A DNA stretch of 64,000 nucleotides from Bacteroides fluxus YIT 12057 (GTDB taxonomy: Bacteria; Bacteroidota; Bacteroidia; Bacteroidales; Bacteroidaceae). Below, piece by piece: positions 1 to 8,683 of this stretch (the first letter of the stretch is position 1; the number at the start of each line of letters is the position of its first letter). The stretch is taken from assembly GCF_000195635.1 (NCBI RefSeq), contig NZ_GL882611.1:62001-126000 (forward strand), in the 5' to 3' direction. The translations under genes were made by a program, and so were the position numbers. The notes under the pieces were generated by a model. The model made no database searches and was not told where the DNA came from. It saw only the letters and a list, made by a program, of their open reading frames with translations.

Positions 1-1029
1 CGGATGATTGGCAAGGGGGTGAAATATAGTGATGTGGGTATTTCCGGATGCAGTAACTTTGCGGATGCTTCCCGTTTCTTGACTATTGAGAACGGAATGG
101 CAAAGCAACTTTCTTGCCAATCTACGGCTTTCACATACATTTCCGATAAATTCGATTTTAGTGAAATCATAGGTGAAACTTCTTACCAGTATAGAACGGG
201 GGTAGAGTCTACTCCTTTTGAGGTGTTCAAACTGATCGGTGAAGGGGAGTCGGATAAGGAAGGGCACTATCGTTTCAAGAACAAGACTTTGAAAACCTCT
301 AAATACAAAGTAGATGATATGCCTAAAGACGGGTGGGATCTTCCGGTGGAATATATATACCCTATGGTGGAAGGTCCTGCTATCCGTCCGTTTCAATATA
401 CTTGTGGGAATAATTTCCATATCGTACCTTATGATAGTGGGGATTAAAAAAAGCCGGTTTCCATGGAGAAGCTGTTGGAACGAAATGCTGCGCTTGCCCT
501 CTATTTTGCTAATCATAAACATATTCTGGATATGCAGTCCGAAAAGAGCAAAGTGATGCACTGTGGGGATGAGTTTTATGCCTTGTCTAAGATAGGTCCT
601 TATACTTTTGCGCCTTATATGGTGGCTGCGCGTGACAATTCCAAGTTTTGTGCCAGTGTGATTAGCCCTACGCAGACTCCTTGGGGAGAATGGAAACATT
701 CCATTTGCGTGAAGCATACTATTATAATTAGCCAAGACATTAGCGGTAATAACATTACGGAAGATGAAGCTCATTATGTCAATGGTATTTTAAATAGTAG
801 CATTGTGCGTGAATATATTCATAGTACGTTCAAAACGAATGGATTCAGTTTGAATAAAGCTCATCTGTGCATCCCGAAATATGAAATGGGCAATGTCAGA
901 TGTATGAGGATATCTCAGCTTTCTAAAGAGGCAACCGGAAACGAAGCTAAGAGGGAAGATATAATAGCATTGCTTACGAAAGAATATGTACGACTCTGCA
1001 GAGAAACCAAAAAGAGTAGAATCATTTAA
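1..1029 (+). pseudogene. N6-adenine DNA methyltransferase-like protein, 3' part, interrupted by an in-frame stop
   Basis: The reading frame enters from the left edge, so the N-terminus with the SAM-binding and catalytic motifs is not visible. It is open to a TAA at 445-447 and then continues in the same frame from 448 to 1029. The downstream half carries segments such as FYALSKIGPYTFAPY and a stretch beginning YVNGILNSSIVREYI. These resemble the target-recognition C-terminus of Eco57I/type IIG-like and related N6-adenine methylases. The stop sits in a G4-ATT-A7 tract, so a nonsense change, paired indels or a sequencing error are all possible. If real, the protein is truncated before the end of its recognition domain. 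An ATG at 463 could restart translation but would yield only about 188 residues. Family assignment is by motif impression and is moderate; the interruption is seen directly. Confidence 0.6.
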
Positions 1030-1041
1030 AGATACATCACT

Positions 1042-2409
1042 ATGGATATTGAAAATTCCTCTCGAAACTTTTCCGCCGTCAAGACCTTCTTGAAAGAGTA
1101 TCTTGATTTGCGTAAGGATAAAGACAACGAGCTTGAGACAGTGGACTCCATCAAGAAGGGAGTCGAATTCAAAGGGGCCAACCTGTGGATTTTGATATTT
1201 GCCATATTCATGGCCTCGTTGGGTTTGAATGTCAATTCAACGGCCGTGATTATCGGCGCCATGCTTATTTCTCCTCTGATGGGGCCTATCATGGGAGTGG
1301 GGCTGTCAGTGGGGCTGAATGACTTCGAACTGATGAAGCGCTCACTGAAAAGCTTTCTGATAACGACTCTTTTCAGTGTGACTACAGCTACCGTATTCTT
1401 TCTCGTGAGTCCCGTTGCCGAAGGACAGTCGGAATTGCTGGCACGTACGTCCCCCACAATCTACGATGTATTTATCGCTTTGATGGGTGGTTTGGCGGGA
1501 GTAACGGCACTCTCCACAAAGGAGAAAGGCAATGTGATTCCCGGCGTTGCCATTGCTACGGCTCTGATGCCGCCTCTGTGCACGGCGGGCTATGGCCTGG
1601 CTACGGGTAATCTGATCTATTTCCTCGGTGCATTCTACCTCTATTTCATCAATTCGGTGTTTATCAGCCTGGCTACCTTTGTGGGAGTGCGTGTGATGCA
1701 TTTCCAGCGCAAGGAGTTTGTCGATAAGAACCGGGAGAAGAAAGTGCGTAAATACATTGTTCTGATAGCGGTTATCACCATGTGTCCTGCCGTGTATCTC
1801 ACTGTCGGTATCATTCAGGATACTTTTTTTGAAAGCGCCGCCAACCGTTTTGTCAACGAGCAACTTTCTTTTGAAAATACGCAGGTGCTCGACAAGAAGA
1901 TACAGCATGAAGGCAATCACCACGAGATACGCGTGGTATTGATAGGGCAGGAGGTCCCCGAGGCTTCTATTGCCATTGCACGCAGCAAAATGAAAGATTA
2001 TAAACTGGACAACACCAAACTGATAGTCCTTCAGGGAATGAACAATGAAGCGGTAGATATATCTTCTATCCGTGCCATGGTGATGGAGGATTTCTACAAG
2101 AACAGTGAACAACGCCTGGTAGAGCAGAAACAGAAGATATCGGATCTGGAAAGCAGTCTGGAAAGGTATAAATCTTTCGATGAATTGGGCAAAACCATCA
2201 TACCGGAACTGAAAGTGCTTTACCCTTCGGTGAAGACGGTCTCCATTTCCCATGCCATTGAATTGACTGTCGATTCGGTACGGGTAGATACCGTGACCCT
2301 TGCCGTGCTGAAATTTGGCAAGCATCCGGATGTGCACGAGAAACAAAAAATTACTGAATGGCTCAAGGCACGTACAGGTGCCAAGAAATTGAGGCTGATT
2401 ACTGAATAA
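1042..2409 (+). CDS. DUF389 family integral membrane protein
   Basis: A 455-residue protein. The N-terminal half holds several hydrophobic helices, starting near residue 50 (LWILIFAIFMASLGLN) and including the family-typical segment GAMLISPLMGPIMGVG and a later stretch GVAIATALMPPLCTAG. These match the TIGR00341/DUF389 'uncharacterized hydrophobic domain' family. The last ~170 residues are soluble, with a probable coiled coil near residues 350-375 (rich in E, Q, K, L). Function of the family is unknown; no substrate can be inferred. The ATG at 1042 is 12 bases after the stop of the interrupted methylase and no better start is seen. The S46 peptidase begins 18 bases downstream on the same strand, so the two may be co-transcribed. 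Confidence 0.85.
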   Translation: MDIENSSRNFSAVKTFLKEYLDLRKDKDNELETVDSIKKGVEFKGANLWILIFAIFMASLGLNVNSTAVIIGAMLISPLMGPIMGVGLSVGLNDFELMKRSLKSFLITTLFSVTTATVFFLVSPVAEGQSELLARTSPTIYDVFIALMGGLAGVTALSTKEKGNVIPGVAIATALMPPLCTAGYGLATGNLIYFLGAFYLYFINSVFISLATFVGVRVMHFQRKEFVDKNREKKVRKYIVLIAVITMCPAVYLTVGIIQDTFFESAANRFVNEQLSFENTQVLDKKIQHEGNHHEIRVVLIGQEVPEASIAIARSKMKDYKLDNTKLIVLQGMNNEAVDISSIRAMVMEDFYKNSEQRLVEQKQKISDLESSLERYKSFDELGKTIIPELKVLYPSVKTVSISHAIELTVDSVRVDTVTLAVLKFGKHPDVHEKQKITEWLKARTGAKKLRLITE

Positions 2410-2427
2410 TATAAAGAACGGACCGGA

Positions 2428-4572
2428 ATGAGACTGAGACTTACGCTAATAGCGGCCTGCTGCCTTTTTACACTGGCAGGACGGGCAGATGAAGGGATGT
2501 GGATGTTGGGCAACCTGAATAAACAGACCCGGGAGACAATGAAAGAAATGGGTTTGCAGATGCCTGCAAGCAAGTTGTATAGTTCCAAACGCCCTTCTCT
2601 GAAAGATGCCGTGGTCAGCTTCGGCGGCTTTTGTTCCGGAGTCGTGGTGTCGGAGGACGGATTGGTGTTTACGAATCATCATTGCGGGTTCAGCAGCATA
2701 CAGCAGCATTCCACCGTAGAGCATGATTATCTGAAGGACGGCTTTGTGGCGCACAGCAGGAGTGAGGAGTTGCCGAATCCGGAACTTTATGTACGCTTCC
2801 TGTTGCGTCAGGAAGATGTGACCAAACGGGTACTGGATATCGTGAAACCCGGTATGGATGAGACAGAACGTTCCAATGCGATAGATTCGGTGATGCTGGT
2901 TATCGGTGAAGAGGTTTCCCATAAGGATTCCACGCTGACAGGCATCGTAGATGCGTATTATGGCGGCAATGAATTCTGGCTTTCTGTCTATCGCGATTAC
3001 AATGATGTCCGTCTGGTGTTTGCCCCGCCTTCCTCGGTGGGCAAGTTCGGTTGGGACACGGATAACTGGGAATGGCCGCGCCATACGGGGGATTTCAGCG
3101 TTTTCCGTATTTATGCCGACAGGCATAACCGTCCTGCCGATTACTCTCCTGACAATGTGCCCTATCATCCCGAATATGTGGCGCCGGTTTCACTCGATGG
3201 TTATCATGAAGGCTCTTTCTGCATGACCTTGGGATATCCCGGCAGTACGGAACGTTATCTGTCTTCTTTTGGCATTGAGGAAATGATGAATAATTCCAAC
3301 CAGGCACAAATCGATATACGTGGCGTGAAGCAGGCCATTTGGAAACGTGAAATGGACAGCCGGGACAGCATTCGCATCAAATATGCTTCCAAATACGATG
3401 AAAGCTCCAATTATTGGAAGAACAGCATCGGTGTGAACCGTGCCGTCCGCAAGCTTCATGTACTGGACAAGAAACGCGCCATGGAGCAGGAACTCCGCCG
3501 CTGGATTCAGCAGACACCCGGAGAGCGTGAGCGGCTTCTGCATCTTTTCTCCGATCTGGAACTGAACTACAAGAACCGCCGTGAGGAAAATCATGCGCAG
3601 GCCTACTTTGTCGAGTCATTTCTGAATGGTCCTGAACTGATACAACTGTCATTGTCCATTCTGAATTTCGATTTCGAAGGGGAGGAAAAGACGGTTATCG
3701 CCAATTTGAAAGCCATCATTGAGAAATATGCCAACCTCGACCTGGACATTGACAAGGAGGTTTTCACCGCCTTGCTGAAAGAGTATCGCTCACGGGTAGA
3801 GGCCCAATATCTTCCGGAGCTTTATCAGACCATCGATACGTTGTACGACGGCAATGAACGTTCGTATGTGGATAGCCTTTATGCCCGTTCGGAACTGACT
3901 ACTCCCCGTGGACTGAAGCGCTTCCTGGAGCAGGACAGTACGTATCATATCTACGATGACCCTGCCATTACTTTGGGCATTGACTTGATAACCAAGTTGT
4001 TTGAAATGAATATTCGGATGCAGCAGGCATCCGGTGAGATTATCCGTAACGAACGTCTGCTGAATGCTGCTGTACGGCGGATGTATGCTTCCCGTAATTT
4101 CTATCCGGATGCCAATTCTACCATGCGTCTCAGTTTTGGTACGGTATGCGGATACACTCCGTTTGACGGGGCGGAATATGATTACTATACAACTACCAAA
4201 GGTATTCTGGAAAAAGTGAAAACCCATGCCGGTGATGTGGATTTTGAGGTACAGCCGGAACTGCTGTCTCTTCTTTCGTCCGGTGATTTCGGAAAATATG
4301 CCGGTGAAAAGGGGGAGATGAACGTTTGTTTCATCTCAAACAATGATATTACCGGCGGGAATTCCGGCAGTGCCATGTTCAATGACAAAGGAGAACTTTT
4401 AGGACTGGCTTTCGACGGCAATTGGGAGGCCATGAGCAGTGACATTCTCTATGAACCGAAGATGCAGCGCACCATCGGGGTGGATGTGCGCTACATGTTG
4501 TTCATGATTGAGAAGTATGGAAAAGCGGGGAATCTGATTGAGGAATTGAAGATGAAGACTGCGCCAAGATGA
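2428..4572 (+). CDS. S46 family dipeptidyl-peptidase, DPP7-like
   Basis: A 714-residue secreted serine exopeptidase that removes dipeptides from the N-terminus of oligopeptides in the periplasm. A signal peptide covers about residues 1-20. The chymotrypsin-like triad is visible: His85 in FTNHHCGF, Asp222 in RHTGDFSVFR and Ser646 in GGNSGSAMF. The length fits the family (about 710-720 residues). Eighteen residues after the serine is Gly664, in LAFDGNW. In the characterised Porphyromonas enzymes this site is Gly in DPP7 (hydrophobic P1) and Arg in DPP11 (acidic P1), so this copy is predicted DPP7-like. It lies directly downstream of the DUF389 gene and converges on ahpF. Specificity is inference from one residue; family assignment is strong. 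Confidence 0.93.
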   Translation: MRLRLTLIAACCLFTLAGRADEGMWMLGNLNKQTRETMKEMGLQMPASKLYSSKRPSLKDAVVSFGGFCSGVVVSEDGLVFTNHHCGFSSIQQHSTVEHDYLKDGFVAHSRSEELPNPELYVRFLLRQEDVTKRVLDIVKPGMDETERSNAIDSVMLVIGEEVSHKDSTLTGIVDAYYGGNEFWLSVYRDYNDVRLVFAPPSSVGKFGWDTDNWEWPRHTGDFSVFRIYADRHNRPADYSPDNVPYHPEYVAPVSLDGYHEGSFCMTLGYPGSTERYLSSFGIEEMMNNSNQAQIDIRGVKQAIWKREMDSRDSIRIKYASKYDESSNYWKNSIGVNRAVRKLHVLDKKRAMEQELRRWIQQTPGERERLLHLFSDLELNYKNRREENHAQAYFVESFLNGPELIQLSLSILNFDFEGEEKTVIANLKAIIEKYANLDLDIDKEVFTALLKEYRSRVEAQYLPELYQTIDTLYDGNERSYVDSLYARSELTTPRGLKRFLEQDSTYHIYDDPAITLGIDLITKLFEMNIRMQQASGEIIRNERLLNAAVRRMYASRNFYPDANSTMRLSFGTVCGYTPFDGAEYDYYTTTKGILEKVKTHAGDVDFEVQPELLSLLSSGDFGKYAGEKGEMNVCFISNNDITGGNSGSAMFNDKGELLGLAFDGNWEAMSSDILYEPKMQRTIGVDVRYMLFMIEKYGKAGNLIEELKMKTAPR

Positions 4573-4579
4573 GCTTCCA

Positions 4580-4617
4580 GGCACGGATTACACGGATTTT
4601 ATTAGTTGATCCGTGCC
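4580..4617. repeat. Inverted repeat between convergent genes
   Basis: Perfect 9-base arms, GGCACGGAT at 4580-4588 and ATCCGTGCC at 4609-4617, lie just after the peptidase stop and extend into the last codons of ahpF. No T-run follows on either side, so a terminator role is possible but not clear. Confidence 0.5.
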
Positions 4618-6165
4618 CCGGATGCGGTCATCGAATGCCGACAGTGCCGCTTTTGCCCCTTCACCCATGGCAATGACAATCTGTTTATAGGGAACATTTG
4701 AAACGTCTCCTGCGGCATATACTCCCGGAAGTGCGGTACGGCAGAAGGCATCTATCTTGATTTCACCTATCGGTGTCACGTCCAATACATTGCGGAAAGG
4801 AGCGCTGTTGGCTGCCAGGCCAATCTGTACAAAAATACCGTCCAGAGGATAATCGCGTTCCTCACCGGTGAGGCGGTTCATGACGCGGATAGACGTTACT
4901 TTTTCCCCGTTTCCATCGACTTTTATGGTCTGTGACGAGGTGAAGATTTCTACATTCGGCAGGCTTCTTGCCTTCTCTTGCAGCACTTGGTCGGCTTTCA
5001 GCGTATCGGCAAACTCAAACACAGTCACCTTCTTGCAGATGCCTGCCAAGTCGATGGCAGCTTCAATCCCCGAGTTGCCTCCACCGATGACCGCCACATG
5101 CTTGCCTTGATAGAACGGTCCGTCGCAATGCGGGCAAAAGGCTACACCACGCCCTATGTATTCCGCTTCGCCCTCTACGTTCAGTTTGCGCCAACTGGCG
5201 CCTGTGGCAATGATTACCGAGGGAGCTGTAAATGTTTCTCCGCCGGCGGTGAAGATTTTCTTTTCTTTGCCTTGAAGCTCTGCTTTCTCTATCTTGCGGT
5301 TTTCAAAGATTTCTACCGGATAGTGCCCTATATGGTTTCTGAGTGCACCGGCAAGTTGTGAACCTGTTGTTTGCGGTATGGAAATAAGGTTTTCGATACC
5401 CACGGTTTCCTTTACCTGCCCACCTATCTTTTCGGCGATGATGCCCACGCGCAGCCCTTTGCGGGCAGAATAAATGGCTGCTGAAGCTCCTGCCGGACCT
5501 CCGCCAAGAACCAAAGTGTCAAATTCCCTTTGAACGGGTTCGGCATCTTCCTGCGGCAGGCTGCCGAAGGTCTCTTCCAGCTTCTGTAGAAGTTCTCCCA
5601 AAGAGCCGCGCCCTACGTGAAATTGTTTTCCGTTGGCATAAACGGACGGTACGGCTTGTATTTTGAGGGTGTCTGCTTCTTCCTGGAAGATGGCTCCGTC
5701 TATGGTGTCATGTGTGATTTGGGGATTCAGCAATGCCATGATATTGAGTGCCTGCACTATGTCCGGACAGTTGGTACAAGTCAGCGATACATAGGTTTGC
5801 AGGTGTATGGGCCCTTTTAATGCCTTGATACGGCGGCTGATGGCTTCATCCGGTAGATTTTTGCCCTTTCCATCGGCATTCAGCACGGCAAGGAGCAGGG
5901 AAGTGAACTCGTGGCCGCCTGGAATCGCCCGGAATTTAATTCCGGTTTCCTTGTTTTCTTTCAGGAGGGTAAACTCCAGTTCGGGTTCACCGGTTTCTGT
6001 CAATTGGCAGGACAGTTGCCCGGAACAACTTGCCACATCATTCAGGAATCCGATAAGTTCTTGAGCTTGCTCCTGCTTGGGATTGTAGGTAATGTGGAAG
6101 GTATAGCGGGCTTCCAAATGCTGGAATACGCTCCGCACCTGGTCTAATATATTGGTTTCTAACAT
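4588..6165 (-). CDS. ahpF: Alkyl hydroperoxide reductase subunit F
   Basis: A 525-residue flavoprotein that passes electrons from NADH to AhpC. The N-terminal tandem thioredoxin-fold domain (about residues 1-200) carries the CxxC pair Cys130/Cys133 in LTCTNCPD. The thioredoxin-reductase-like part starts with the FAD motif GGGPAGASAA near 221, has the redox pair Cys344/Cys347 in FCPHCDGPF, and a second nucleotide motif GGGNSGIEAA. These cysteines are within one or two positions of the E. coli AhpF ones (129/132, 345/348). It lies 80 bases downstream of ahpC on the same strand, the usual ahpC-ahpF order, and in a block with oxyR. Cytoplasmic. Likely OxyR-controlled by analogy. Full length, nothing unusual. 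Confidence 0.97.
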   Translation of the reverse strand: MLETNILDQVRSVFQHLEARYTFHITYNPKQEQAQELIGFLNDVASCSGQLSCQLTETGEPELEFTLLKENKETGIKFRAIPGGHEFTSLLLAVLNADGKGKNLPDEAISRRIKALKGPIHLQTYVSLTCTNCPDIVQALNIMALLNPQITHDTIDGAIFQEEADTLKIQAVPSVYANGKQFHVGRGSLGELLQKLEETFGSLPQEDAEPVQREFDTLVLGGGPAGASAAIYSARKGLRVGIIAEKIGGQVKETVGIENLISIPQTTGSQLAGALRNHIGHYPVEIFENRKIEKAELQGKEKKIFTAGGETFTAPSVIIATGASWRKLNVEGEAEYIGRGVAFCPHCDGPFYQGKHVAVIGGGNSGIEAAIDLAGICKKVTVFEFADTLKADQVLQEKARSLPNVEIFTSSQTIKVDGNGEKVTSIRVMNRLTGEERDYPLDGIFVQIGLAANSAPFRNVLDVTPIGEIKIDAFCRTALPGVYAAGDVSNVPYKQIVIAMGEGAKAALSAFDDRIRGTDQLIKSV

Positions 6166-6245
6166 GTGGATGGGTTTTAGATAAGTTTCTTGTATGAAAA
6201 ACTCCCGTCCCCACGAATGGAAACGGGAGTTCCCTGCTGTGGGGA

Positions 6246-6812
6246 TTAGATTTTGCCTACGAGATCAATACTCGGCTTCAGGGTTGCGCTGCCTTTCTTC
6301 CATTTGGCGGGGCAAACCTCACCGTCGTGTGTAGCTACGAATTGTGCAGCCTCTACCTTGCGCAACAGTTCGTCTGCGTTACGTCCGATGTTGTTGTCCT
6401 GGATTTCGGCAATCTTGATTTTACCTTCGGGATTTACGAGGAATGTGCCGCGATAGGCCATGCCTTCGTCTTCAATCATCACGCCGAACGCACGGCTCAA
6501 TACACCTGTCGGGTCCGCCAGCATCGGGTATTTGATCTTACGGATGCTTTCGGAAGCATCATGCCATGCCTTGTGTACGAAATGTGAGTCTGTACTTACA
6601 GAATATACTTCTACACCCATTGCCTGGAACTGGTCATATTTCTCGGCGATGTCCACCAATTCGGTAGGACATACAAAGGTAAAGTCTGCCGGATAAAAGA
6701 AGAAGATGGCCCATTTGCCTTTTACATCTTCGTTGGATACTGTCTTGAAACTTCCGTTCTGGAAAGCCTGAACTTTGAATTCAGGGAGTTGAGAGTTGAT
6801 AATTGGCTCCAT
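6246..6812 (-). CDS. ahpC: Alkyl hydroperoxide reductase subunit C (2-Cys peroxiredoxin)
   Basis: A 188-residue typical 2-Cys peroxiredoxin that reduces peroxides using electrons from AhpF. The peroxidatic cysteine is Cys48 in DFTFVCPTE and the resolving cysteine is Cys167 in DGEVCPAKW. The ATG at 6812 is chosen because it gives the usual AhpC N-terminus. The frame runs further upstream only through a TTG that lies inside the promoter box at 6867-6874. AhpF follows 80 bases downstream. OxyR is immediately upstream in the same orientation, separated by its own promoter region. Confidence 0.97.
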   Translation of the reverse strand: MEPIINSQLPEFKVQAFQNGSFKTVSNEDVKGKWAIFFFYPADFTFVCPTELVDIAEKYDQFQAMGVEVYSVSTDSHFVHKAWHDASESIRKIKYPMLADPTGVLSRAFGVMIEDEGMAYRGTFLVNPEGKIKIAEIQDNNIGRNADELLRKVEAAQFVATHDGEVCPAKWKKGSATLKPSIDLVGKI

Positions 6813-6866
6813 AATTTTACTTTTTAATAGGTTTAGCTTTTTGTTATTTCTTGCTTTCTCTGCTTG

Positions 6867-6899
6867 CAAAAATATAGCATTTTTTCCCGGTAGAACAAG
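6867..6899 (-). promoter_or_regulatory. Predicted ahpC promoter
   Basis: Read on the minus strand, TATTTTTG (6867-6874) matches the Bacteroides -7 consensus TAnnTTTG. CTTG (6896-6899), one change from the -33 TTTG, lies 21 bases upstream. The predicted leader of ahpC is about 45-50 nt. Confidence 0.6.
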
Positions 6900-6938
6900 A
6901 AATCCTATTGAAAAGTTTTATGAGCTGATAGACGAAAT

Positions 6939-7865
6939 CTATACAAGTACCTGTGTTGGCTTCACAGCCAGCATTTCCCGGGGTATTGCGGCTTGTATCT
7001 CCTGTGTCAATGCCTGCAGCAGAGTGAAGCGGACAAAGTTCCGGTTCGTCAGCATGACAATCTGCCGGGTAGGGCAAGGTATGGCAAAAGGGCGTACCAG
7101 TTCTTTCTGTGTTTCATTGAGCTGCAAAATGGCCAGTTCCGGGATAAAAGTCACTCCTTTGCCGCTCTCTACCATGCGCATGAAAGTTTCCATGCTGCCC
7201 AGATGATAGGCGAGCTGGCTTGCGCGTGCGGTCTTCAATTGACAGAAGCGCACCAGTTGGTCGCGGAAGCAATGCCCTTCATCCAATAGCCAAAGCTGTT
7301 CATTGGTTAAATCGGAGGTACGGATGACTGTATTTCCTGAAAGGGCATCTTCGCGGGAGACATAGGCGAAGAATTGTTCATAGAACAGGGAGGTTTGAAG
7401 GAACTCTTCCATACCTGCAAGGCTTGCCACGATACCTGCGTCTATTTCTCCGTCCTGCAGGGATTTCTTGATATCATTTGTCTTCATCTCGATTACCCTG
7501 ATATCCAGTTGCGGATATTTTTTCATTAATTGCGGGAAAAACCGTGGCAGGAGATACGGGGCAATGGTGGGGAGTATTCCTAATGTGAATGAGCCGGTGA
7601 GCGAATGTTTCTCTTCCTCTATAATGTTTTTTATACGATTGGCCTGAACCAATACATTTTGGGCTTGTTCTATGATGCGGATACCGATAGGGGTGGGGCA
7701 GACGGGTTGTTGGCTGCGGTCAAAAATCTTGGTGTCCAGCTCTTCTTCCAGTTTCTGTATCATGGCGCTCAAGGTGGGCTGAGTCACGCGGCAATATTCT
7801 GCGGCTTTGGCGAAATGGCGGAACCGGTTGACTGCAAGGATGTATTCCAATTGTTGTAAAGTCAT
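6939..7865 (-). CDS. oxyR: OxyR, peroxide-sensing LysR-family regulator
   Basis: A 308-residue LysR-type regulator. The N-terminal winged helix-turn-helix spans about residues 1-60, with AAEYCRVTQPTLSAMIQKLE typical of the family, followed by a periplasmic-binding-fold sensor domain. The two redox cysteines fall at Cys199 and Cys208 (GHCFRDQLVRFC), the same numbers as in E. coli OxyR, where they form the peroxide-induced disulfide. That makes OxyR much more likely than a generic LysR regulator. It sits between ahpC and the divergent dps gene, both classical OxyR targets. The ATG at 7865 starts the standard LysR N-terminus. Confidence 0.94.
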   Translation of the reverse strand: MTLQQLEYILAVNRFRHFAKAAEYCRVTQPTLSAMIQKLEEELDTKIFDRSQQPVCPTPIGIRIIEQAQNVLVQANRIKNIIEEEKHSLTGSFTLGILPTIAPYLLPRFFPQLMKKYPQLDIRVIEMKTNDIKKSLQDGEIDAGIVASLAGMEEFLQTSLFYEQFFAYVSREDALSGNTVIRTSDLTNEQLWLLDEGHCFRDQLVRFCQLKTARASQLAYHLGSMETFMRMVESGKGVTFIPELAILQLNETQKELVRPFAIPCPTRQIVMLTNRNFVRFTLLQALTQEIQAAIPREMLAVKPTQVLV

Positions 7866-7908
7866 GGTAAACAGGAATTTTGGTTGTTATATATAGAATG
7901 AGTCTATG

Positions 7909-7916
7909 CAAAGATA
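7909..7916 (-). promoter_or_regulatory. Predicted oxyR -7 box
   Basis: Minus-strand TATCTTTG fits TAnnTTTG and lies 44 bases before the oxyR start. No clear -33 TTTG at 19-21 bases was found. It lies back to back with the dps promoter, within the same 135-base spacer. Confidence 0.5.
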
Positions 7917-7927
7917 GAAATTATCTG

Positions 7928-7959
7928 TTTGACAAGCATTTGTTTCCCCCTTATCTTTG
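7928..7959 (+). promoter_or_regulatory. Predicted dps promoter
   Basis: TTTG at 7928-7931, 20 bases of spacer, then TATCTTTG at 7952-7959: a complete match to the Bacteroides sigma-ABfr consensus TTTG-N19-21-TAnnTTTG. The predicted leader to the ATG at 8002 is about 35 nt. This is the best promoter match in the window. Confidence 0.75.
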
Positions 7960-8001
7960 CAACAAAACAAAAATAGTATAAACCCTTTAAATAACAAAAT
8001 C

Positions 8002-8490
8002 ATGAAGACTTTAGATTACTTACACTTGAACGATGCAAAGGTTGCTAACGTAATATCAGCCTTGAACCAGTTACTGGCAGATTTCCAGGTACATTATACA
8101 AACCTCCGCGGTTTCCATTGGGACATCAAGGGACACGGTTTCTTTGTGTTGCACGGCAAATTTGAAGACATGTATAACGATGCCGCCGAAAAGGTGGATG
8201 AGATAGCAGAACGTCTTTTGATGTTGGGCGGTACACCGGAGAATAAATTCAGTGAATACCTGAAAGTGGCCAAGGTGAAGGAGATTTCCGGCATTTCTTG
8301 CGGCAGCGAGGCTGTTGACCATATTCTGGATACTTACAAGTACCTCATCGGTGCAGAGAGAAAATTGATTGACCTGGCCAACGAGGCTCATGACGACGCG
8401 ACTGCCGACCTGATGACCGGTTATCTGAAAGAACAGGAAAAGATGGTATGGATGCTGGTTGCTTTCAGCACAAAAGCTTGTGAAAAATAA
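8002..8490 (+). CDS. dps: Dps family DNA-binding ferritin-like protein
   Basis: A 162-residue mini-ferritin that oxidises and stores iron and protects DNA from peroxide. The inter-subunit ferroxidase ligands are visible: His39, His51, Glu55, Asp66 and Glu70, with the spacing of the E. coli Dps set (51, 63, 67, 78, 82). The ATG at 8002 is chosen because it lies about 35 nt after the predicted transcription start; the upstream extension of the frame overlaps the promoter. It is transcribed away from oxyR, so one OxyR-bound spacer may serve both genes. A strong terminator follows. Confidence 0.95.
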   Translation: MKTLDYLHLNDAKVANVISALNQLLADFQVHYTNLRGFHWDIKGHGFFVLHGKFEDMYNDAAEKVDEIAERLLMLGGTPENKFSEYLKVAKVKEISGISCGSEAVDHILDTYKYLIGAERKLIDLANEAHDDATADLMTGYLKEQEKMVWMLVAFSTKACEK

Positions 8491-8515
8491 GTAAGTGGAG
8501 AATTGACAGAGTAAG

Positions 8516-8550
8516 GGGTGGTAAAGTGATGCTTTATCACCCTCTTTTTT
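8516..8550 (+). terminator. Intrinsic terminator after dps
   Basis: An 11-base stem, GGGTGGTAAAG / CTTTATCACCC with one G-U pair and a 5-nt loop, followed by a C-TTTTTT tract. It starts 25 bases after the dps stop. Confidence 0.85.
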
Positions 8551-8585
8551 GTTGGTTCACTACTTTATTTTAACTAGTTTCGGGA

Positions 8586-8602
8586 CTTAACCCATAGTTA
8601 AG
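8586..8602. repeat. Short palindrome upstream of the GH92 gene
   Basis: CTTAAC-CCATA-GTTAAG, a perfect 6-base inverted repeat about 80 bases before the GH92 start. A related TTAAC motif follows at about 8609-8613. It could be an operator, but nothing proves this. Confidence 0.3.
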
Positions 8603-8683
8603 CGTTTGTTTAACCCCTTTCTTTTTATATTAGCAGTCAAATAATGTTTAACCACGCTTATTAATAACAAAAGAGTGATATTT

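Noticed and set aside
445..447. Programmed stop readthrough in the first gene
   Set aside because: No known readthrough or selenocysteine context is visible; a mutation or sequence error is simpler.
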